The position numbers and the translations under genes were made by a program. Below, piece after piece: positions 58,071-64,000 of a stretch of DNA of 64,000 nt. The notes below the pieces were generated by a model. That model was not told where the DNA came from, did no database searches, and saw nothing but the letters and a program-made list of their open reading frames with translations. Within the stretch, counting starts at the first letter, position 1. Every line of letters starts with the position of its first letter. Origin of the DNA: Apium graveolens (lineage: Eukaryota; Streptophyta; Magnoliopsida; Apiales; Apiaceae); contig NC_133647.1 in the NCBI RefSeq assembly GCF_009905375.1, positions 79,226,231-79,290,230 on the forward strand. Direction: 5' to 3'.

Positions 58071-59339
58071 TGTTTTCAAGTTTTTTTAACTTGAAGTTTT
58101 CTTGTTTTTCTTGAAGATCCAAGCTTTCCTAAGACTTCTCAAAGCTTCTTAAGGCTTCCTAGCTCCTCCCACCACTTCAAGGAAGGTATACCATCTCCAA
58201 ACCCTAGATCCCTATGTATTATAAGATGATTTTAATTAGTAGGATGATATTGTAGCTTGTTGTGGTGATTTAGAGTTTGGGATTTGGAATGGTAGTGAAA
58301 TGGAATGGTAAATGTTGTGGTTTTTATTAAAAGAACTTAAGTATGATTAAAGTTAAGTTTAGGCATAAGTATGATTGATTAAATTGAATTGGTTGGGGTT
58401 GTTATGATGTGATAAGGATGGATGTTGGTTGTAAGTTGTATTTGAGGTTGATTTGGGATGGTTTTGAATGGTTTAAAATATTGAAAATCGCGTAAACATA
58501 GCCGTCGTAACGTCCGATTTTCTTTGGACTGTTTTTGTGCATAGTATTAGGACCCGAGAACCCCCTGCTAGATTATGACCACTGCCATGATTAGATAGCT
58601 CATGTTACGAGCTTCGTTTTGATATGTAGTTCGTTCGATTCCGATGCACGGTTTAGGAGAAACGACCGTTTCAAGTAACGGCGTTTCGCGAACGAAACTT
58701 TTTCCCTCGCCTTACTTTGAAACATAGGTTAAAGACCAAAAAAGGGTTAATTAATGTATGAAACATTTATGGTAAGTGTGTTAGGCAGTTGGTAAGACAC
58801 CCGCGAAGGAATCGCCTTAAAACTCGTAAAGGTTAAATTATTAAAAATGGTGGAGCCGAGGGTACCCGAGTGACTTAAGCGAATCAGTGAGCGCAAAACA
58901 AGCGTTAGAGTCTAAGTTAGTTAAAGTATAGATTTACAAGTGATTTTGGTTTAATTCCAACTTACTTGTTGTTTATAGGTTACCAGACTCGTCCCGAGCC
59001 TTTTATCACCCCAAGTCGCTCAGGCAAGTTTTCTACCCGTTATAACTGTTGTTATGATGAATATATGTATTTGCATTATCTTGCGATAGATGCATGTTGG
59101 TTAATTAGCAAATGATGCAATATATTGAAGCATGCTGCTATGGTATATATATATGCATGCCTGTTTCGCATTCTTTCCATATATATATACCTGTTGGTTC
59201 AGTTGATAATACCTATGCTAGAGGATAGCGGTAACTTGCATATACCCTTAGTATAGGGACCCAAAGGTGAAAATATTTTCTAAAACCGGGAGTCGAGGAT
59301 CCCGAGTAGATTTTGTATATATGGTTATAGTTTTCCAAA

Positions 59340-59590
59340 CTATTAATCGAATAAGGTTTATTCGATAACTTTAACTTTATTTTATTATTGAATATTATTT
59401 CGAATATTCATCCGAGGACTTATGACTCCTTTATTTTATTATTGAATATTATTTTGAATATTCATTCGAGGGCTTATGACTCTTTTATATTATTATTGGA
59501 TATTACTTGGATATTCATTTGAGGATGTATGACTCCTTTATTTTATGAATATTATTTATAATATTCATTCGAGGTATTATGACTCCGCTT
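59340..59590 (+). repeat. Imperfect tandem repeat in LTR of G
   Basis: Four degenerate units of about 60 bp, each with TTATTATTGAATATT-like and ATTCGAGG-like parts followed by TATGACTCC or a close variant. The units differ by small indels, so the array has been diverging for some time. Confidence 0.75.
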
Positions 59591-61527
59591 ATTACTGCAA
59601 TATATTCTTTATTTTATTAAAGAATAAGGTGTCGATAATCAAACTTATTTTTGATTATTCAAATAAAGATATTACTTTCGTATAAGTATATCTTTGATTA
59701 TTTGCTATTCATTTCAAGTATAAGTTTTAAAACTTCTACTTCAATTATTTTTATAAAGATTATTCTTTATGGGAATATTATTTAAATAATAATATTCAGA
59801 CATTTTCTAAATATTCTGGGGACTGATTTACTTCATTAAATCAGCTTCACTCCAAACATTCTTAAAAATGTTTTGCGAGTCTTCAAAATGATTTTTAAAA
59901 GTTAGAGCGGATTCCAAAACTCATTTTTTTAAGATCCTCCTTTCGAAGGGGATTTAAATACTCGCTCAAAACCTGAGGGATCCGGCTCTGTGGTGTGTTT
60001 TATATTCGCAACGAGGTTGCTGTTTTGATAAATGAATTGATTACTTACCCAACACTCGGGAAGTAAAATTCTTGGAACAAGTTAATCCATTAACAGGCAT
60101 CGCCTGGGAAATATCGGTGAGTTCTCCTTTCCAAATAGATACGACTTCTTGGTGGAGCCGTATCAACAAGTTTCTACTTAGGGAAAGTGGGGACGAGCTT
60201 TACGTTTCAGAGTCATGGATTTCATCTGAACTAGGAGTGGTGTAAGTGGCCGAGTAGCGCCGGCCCAGCCTTATTATATTGGCCCAAATGGCCTGGAAGT
60301 TCCGCTAAGGCGGTCCATTCCTTAGGAGTTCAGTGTTCGGTTGACAAGTAAATCCGACAGGTTCTCCTCTACATGTAGAAAATGGTGGGGTTGTACTACT
60401 ACGACTGATCATCGTAAGTGGTCTTCCTGGCGCGGCAAACTCCCGTAATGAGTTCATCATCCAATTGGATAATTTCTGCAACACTACCCAGAGCACTTCG
60501 ATAGAAAGGCTACGGTTGGGCGATTGTTGAGTGTTGGCAGGGTCAAGTTTTCAAAATGATGTTTATATCAAATGAAGTATCTCGTAACTTCATTTTATTT
60601 TGATAATATTTTAAAGATTTAATCTATTCAAATCTTGTCTTATAGTCTCATCTATGTGATGAACTTTTGAAGCTAATTATAACTTGAACGGTGGTAGTTC
60701 AAGTAGTATTTGGGAAAGATATAAGTATATTGGGGTATCTTGTAACTTCATCTTTTAAACTTATATCTAATTAATAATTGTCTTATGAATGACAAAGATT
60801 TTCAGAAAAACGTTGAGACAAGGTTAGATATATGAGATCACCTTGCAACGATATTTTTTTATACAGTTATACACTGGGACTTTGTGTATATTATGCATGG
60901 AAGAGGACTTCCAATATTTTGAAAAGTATATATGTATATATATATATACTGAATATTTTGCGACTTCATCGCATTAAGATATCAACTTGGTTCATTTCTT
61001 TTGACCAAGACTTTCATGAGTACTAAGAGAAGGCTCATATACTATTAATCATTATACATATTATTTTGGTGGGCTTGCTGTTCACCCTTGCTTTCTTCTT
61101 TCATCACACAACATCAGATAGACAAGATGAACAGGACCAAGCTCCCAATTCGCGAGCGGATAGGAAGCATTCCGCAGTTTCCTATAGGAGTTGAAGTCAC
61201 TGTAGCTGAGGTAGGGAAATACCAATAGACTAGGCTTCAACTTTTGATGTACCAGATTATGTATATTTACGAATTGTAATAATGGCAAAGAAAATGTAAA
61301 TTTATTCAGAAAACCTTCTAAGGTGTATTGGCAGATAATTGTGGAATAAAATGACTTGTGATTATTTTTGGATGTTCATCTCTGAGACTATAACGTGTGG
61401 TGTGTGTGTTTATTGTGGGGTCACAGTACAGAGTAGTTGATTAATTATTAAGGTTGGGTGTTACTAAGGGAAATGGAACTCGTGACAACCCGGATCCCCG
61501 ACCCCCGATCTGGGGGTGTTACAGAAT

Positions 61528-61539
61528 TGGTATCAGAGC
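61528..61539 (+). other. Primer-binding site, G
   Basis: TGGTATCAGAGC four bases after the LTR end, complementary to initiator-Met tRNA. Confidence 0.9.
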
Positions 61540-61785
61540 TAAGCGTTATAAACCTCAGAGATGATGGGACGTTAAGATAATAAGTTCACTAAGATAATAA
61601 GAACTCTTGCCAAGTTCATAGTCGGACTACCTAACGTAGTACTGACAGTTAAAACCCTTATGGGAACCCTTATAAATGTAGCGATAGAAGCGTAGTTCGT
61701 TATCGTATATGGTAGCGGGACTCCGAACCCTGAAGTTGAGGAACATCAACGCGATGATGTTTTATTATTTATTGGGGATCAGATT

Positions 61786-61917
61786 ATGGATCCGATAGAG
61801 CGTCCTAACGTGGGACCGGATGATGTTGATATTGAGGATGTAGCGGTTGAGGATGTTGTCCTAGAAGGGATAGTTGCTGAGGAGGATCCCATGGAGGATC
61901 CTGACAAGAATGAATAA
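61786..61917 (+). pseudogene. Possible gag N-terminus of element G
   Basis: Short frame from ATG 61786 (MDPIERPNVG) to TAA 61915, 43 residues, strongly acidic and rich in Asp, Glu and Val. It lies at the expected place for a gag start. Beyond the stop a few codons (TTEELMTMVRATTRG) can be read before the RT-like piece begins. It is too short to identify alone; the assignment is from position. Confidence 0.45.
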
Positions 61918-61959
61918 AGGACCACTGAGGAATTGATGACCATGGTTAGGGCAACTACC

Positions 61960-62535
61960 AGAGGTAGGATTGGCCGGTCACTACCGGAGGTTCGTTCAAG
62001 TTGTAAAGATAGTAGCCCCTTTAACGCGGCTTACTCGTAAGACTGAGAAGTTCGAATGGACAGAGAAATGCGAGAACAGCTTTCAAGAACTGAAGCAGAG
62101 GTTGGTGATGGCCCCTATGCTGGCGTTGCCGGATGGAAAAAGGAGATTTTGTGATTTGTAAGTGACGCTTCGCATAAGAAATTAGGGTGCTTCTTAGCAC
62201 AGCAAGATAATCGCGTCTGCGTCAAGACAATTAAGGTAATATGAAATTCGATATCCCCGCCCATGAGCTTAGGCTCGTGGCAATAGTTTTACCCTAAAGA
62301 TTGGAGGCACTACTTGTATGGAGAGAAGTGCGAGAATTACCTAAGCCATAAGTGCTCTAGTACATTTTCACGTAGAAAGAGCTCAACATATGCCAGAGGA
62401 GGCAGTTAGAGCTAATCAAGAATAATGATTGGGAGATTCTTTATCATTCGGGGAAAGCCAATGTGGTGGCTGATGCCCTTAGTAAAAAGGAGAGACTCAA
62501 GATGATAATGTCTTTGGGAGAGTTTATAAGAGATT
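61960..62535 (+). pseudogene. RT/RNase H fragment of element G, out of order
   Basis: AGHYRRFVQ, APLTRLTRKTEKFEWTEKCENSFQELKQRL and APMLALPDGK (61970-62158) match the end of gypsy RT and the start of RNase H. Further pieces in other frames follow: SDASHKKLGC (about 62165), YGEKCE (about 62318) and the GKANVVADALSKKERLK region (about 62452-62500). This is pol sequence, yet a gag core follows at 62930, so the order is reversed from normal. Several stops and frame changes. Confidence 0.75.
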
Positions 62536-62929
62536 TTGGAAATAGTAGTGAAGGTAACCGGAGCCGGTACCGAAAAGCTGTTTGAGATTGCAATAGAGAC
62601 TGAATTATTGGAAAAGAGCATACGGTGCCAGAGAAAGATGATAAGGGAATAATGAGGTATTCCTATAGAATTTGGGTTTCGAAAGTTCAAGAGCGTAAGG
62701 ATGGGAACTTAGATGAGAGCCATAGTTTGAGGAATAAGATTTAGAGCAAACCCTGAACGTGATAGTCAGGGAGGTCGCCATCAAGATAGAAGGAACCCAT
62801 GACATAATGGAGTGGAAAATGAGGATTTTAAATTAAAAGATGACCCCAATTATGGGGAGTAGGATGAAACATTTCATACTAAGGAAACAGAAAGTCGAGT
62901 AAGGAAAGGAGACCCGAGACGGTACTCCT
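62536..62929 (+). other. Unassigned interior of G
   Basis: About 400 bp with no readable domain and only small chance frames on the minus strand. Probably decayed integrase- or gag-adjacent sequence. Confidence 0.4.
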
Positions 62930-63410
62930 ATACGGCAATTCATGGACCTGTCTAGACAGAACTTAGACTATTATCCCCAACCACCACCTTGAGGAAACAA
63001 TGCGATAGGAAATTCTTTCAGGACCTTTAAGTCTCTAAGCTCTCAGAGTTCCAAGGAACAGGTTGACCTAGTCGAGGCAAGAGCCTGGCTAAAGGAAATA
63101 GAGGAATCATTTAAGATTCTGAATGATTGACGAACCACAAAAGACTATTTTTGTCACTTACCCTCCTAAGAGAGAGACCACCCGCTGGTGAAAGACCAAG
63201 AAAGGCACGGAGCCAGAGGTTAGAATAAACTGATTTAAGTTCAGTCAATTGTTTTCGGGAAAGTAATTCCCAAAAGATAAGGAGATAGTGTAAAAGCTTT
63301 AGAGCCAGAACAAAGGCAGACGAGTATGATGAATTATGAATCTAAGTTGTAAAATTTGTCAAGATTCGTTCTGAGGACACGAATCCAGAATGAAGGGATG
63401 TTTGAAATCA
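62930..63410 (+). pseudogene. gag core remnant of element G
   Basis: Pieces of a chromovirus gag domain: FMDLSRQNLDYYPQPPP (about 62940-62985), SFRTFKSLS, then EQVDLVEARAWLKEIEESFKILND (63055-63126), which matches the start of the retrotransposon gag domain also seen in F. After a TGA the rest is decayed, with SRFV near 63360 likely from the ELSRFV block. Non-functional. Confidence 0.65.
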
Positions 63411-64000
63411 ATGCTTATATTGTGATTGGTTTGTGAAATAATGATAAGAGAAAGGAAAATAAAAAGGAACTGAAGTGGAAAGGATATAAAGGCAATAGAG
63501 TTTGAGAAATGATAAGGGAGTTGGGTATGAGGAAACCCTAAAGACTCGTAGCAATAGAAATAGGAAAGTATGTAATCATTGGTATGAGGGTGATTCACCA
63601 TGAGTTAAAGTTGAGGGTTGAAGGCATACGAGTTATGTACATTTTATCCCCTTTAAGTTGGGAGGATTCAAGGAAACCTTTAGATAGTTCGAAGGATAAA
63701 TAATAAGACACGGATAGACTAAAGAGACAAGAAAGTAAGAAAGTAGGAAAATTGGATGAAGGAAGTGACCTTCAAGAATGTGAAGTGTAAGACCGGTGGC
63801 TTGATACCCAGAAAGGGAGACGCCAGGTATGAAAGATATCCCAACATTGAGGTGACTGTTGAGATAAACAACAAAAGTAAATAAGGAATTATTAAGAAGA
63901 AGTTCATGTTGAACATGACCAATATCTTCCAGAACATCCATGTTATCATTACCAAATTAGGAAAGAAAAGCGGATGACCATTGTTATCTTTTGGAGGCCA
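63411..64000 (+). other. Decayed interior of G to the window end
   Basis: Purine-rich sequence without a convincing domain. Minus-strand frames at 63633-63955 look like chance products of purine bias. The element continues past the window. Confidence 0.45.

Larger units (their letters stand above)
57225..61523 (+). repeat. LTR of element G
   Basis: About 4.3 kb starting TGTAATAACCCC and ending GTGTTACA, followed by a PBS. It contains a good TATA box at 58061, a run of imperfect repeats (about 59340-59590) built on TTATTATTGAATATT and ATTCGAGG..TATGACTCC, and otherwise no gene. ORFs at 57472, 60305 and 60832 have no recognisable domain and are probably chance. A second LTR is not in the window. 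Confidence 0.8.

Noticed and set aside
1..64000. A cellular gene cluster or defence system
   Set aside because: Every coding segment with a recognisable domain is gag, pol or SIRE third ORF. No cellular gene could be supported.

Overview
The window looks like nuclear DNA from a flowering plant, most likely a eudicot. It is AT-rich, and essentially everything recognisable in it is LTR retrotransposon sequence of plant type: primer-binding sites for initiator-Met tRNA, Ty1/copia elements of the large SIRE/Maximus kind with a third ORF after pol, and Ty3/gypsy chromoviruses. I found no convincing cellular gene, tRNA or rRNA. The species cannot be fixed from this sequence; Apiaceae is only a guess.

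The left two thirds (316-42507) is a nest four elements deep. The outermost is a decayed SIRE-like copia copy, here called A2: LTR, PBS and gag at 316-2688, then RT/RNase H at 42095-42507. A chromovirus, C (LTRs 2689-6482 and 38243-about 42079), interrupts it. C was split by a second member of the A2 family, element A (7132-33168, LTRs about 1048 bp, target duplication AAATG). A was in turn split inside its third ORF by element B in reverse orientation (18575-31596, LTRs 1361 bp, target duplication TTACT). By eye, the LTR pairs differ at about 9 sites in B and about 40 sites in A, which fits B being youngest. B is nearly intact, with one in-frame stop in pol, one in its third ORF and a probable in-frame gap in gag.

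From 42508 to the end the fragments continue. There is an LTR edge (D, 42508-42805). Next is the 3' end of a reverse SIRE-like element E (42806-about 45300). It is followed by a decayed chromovirus F (LTRs 45301-48074 and 54160-57224), whose RT holds a probable solo LTR, H (51483-53117). The right LTR of F is broken by chromovirus-like element G (LTR 57225-61523, scrambled gag/RT interior to the window end).

The most unusual signal is not a gene. Three separate SIRE-like families (A, B and E) each carry their own short motif, repeated in the LTR and again inside the element. In A the motif CGACGGATGA occurs in both orientations in the LTR, the 3' part of gag, the IN-RT linker, the pol-ORF3 spacer and ORF3. 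In coding DNA it falls in more than one reading phase, so it appears to be kept at the DNA or RNA level rather than for its peptide. In B the motif forms a series of roughly 40-bp palindromes. The third ORFs of A and B also share an N-terminal domain with the same YYARFLML signature at nearly the same residue, and show no signal peptide or membrane segment.
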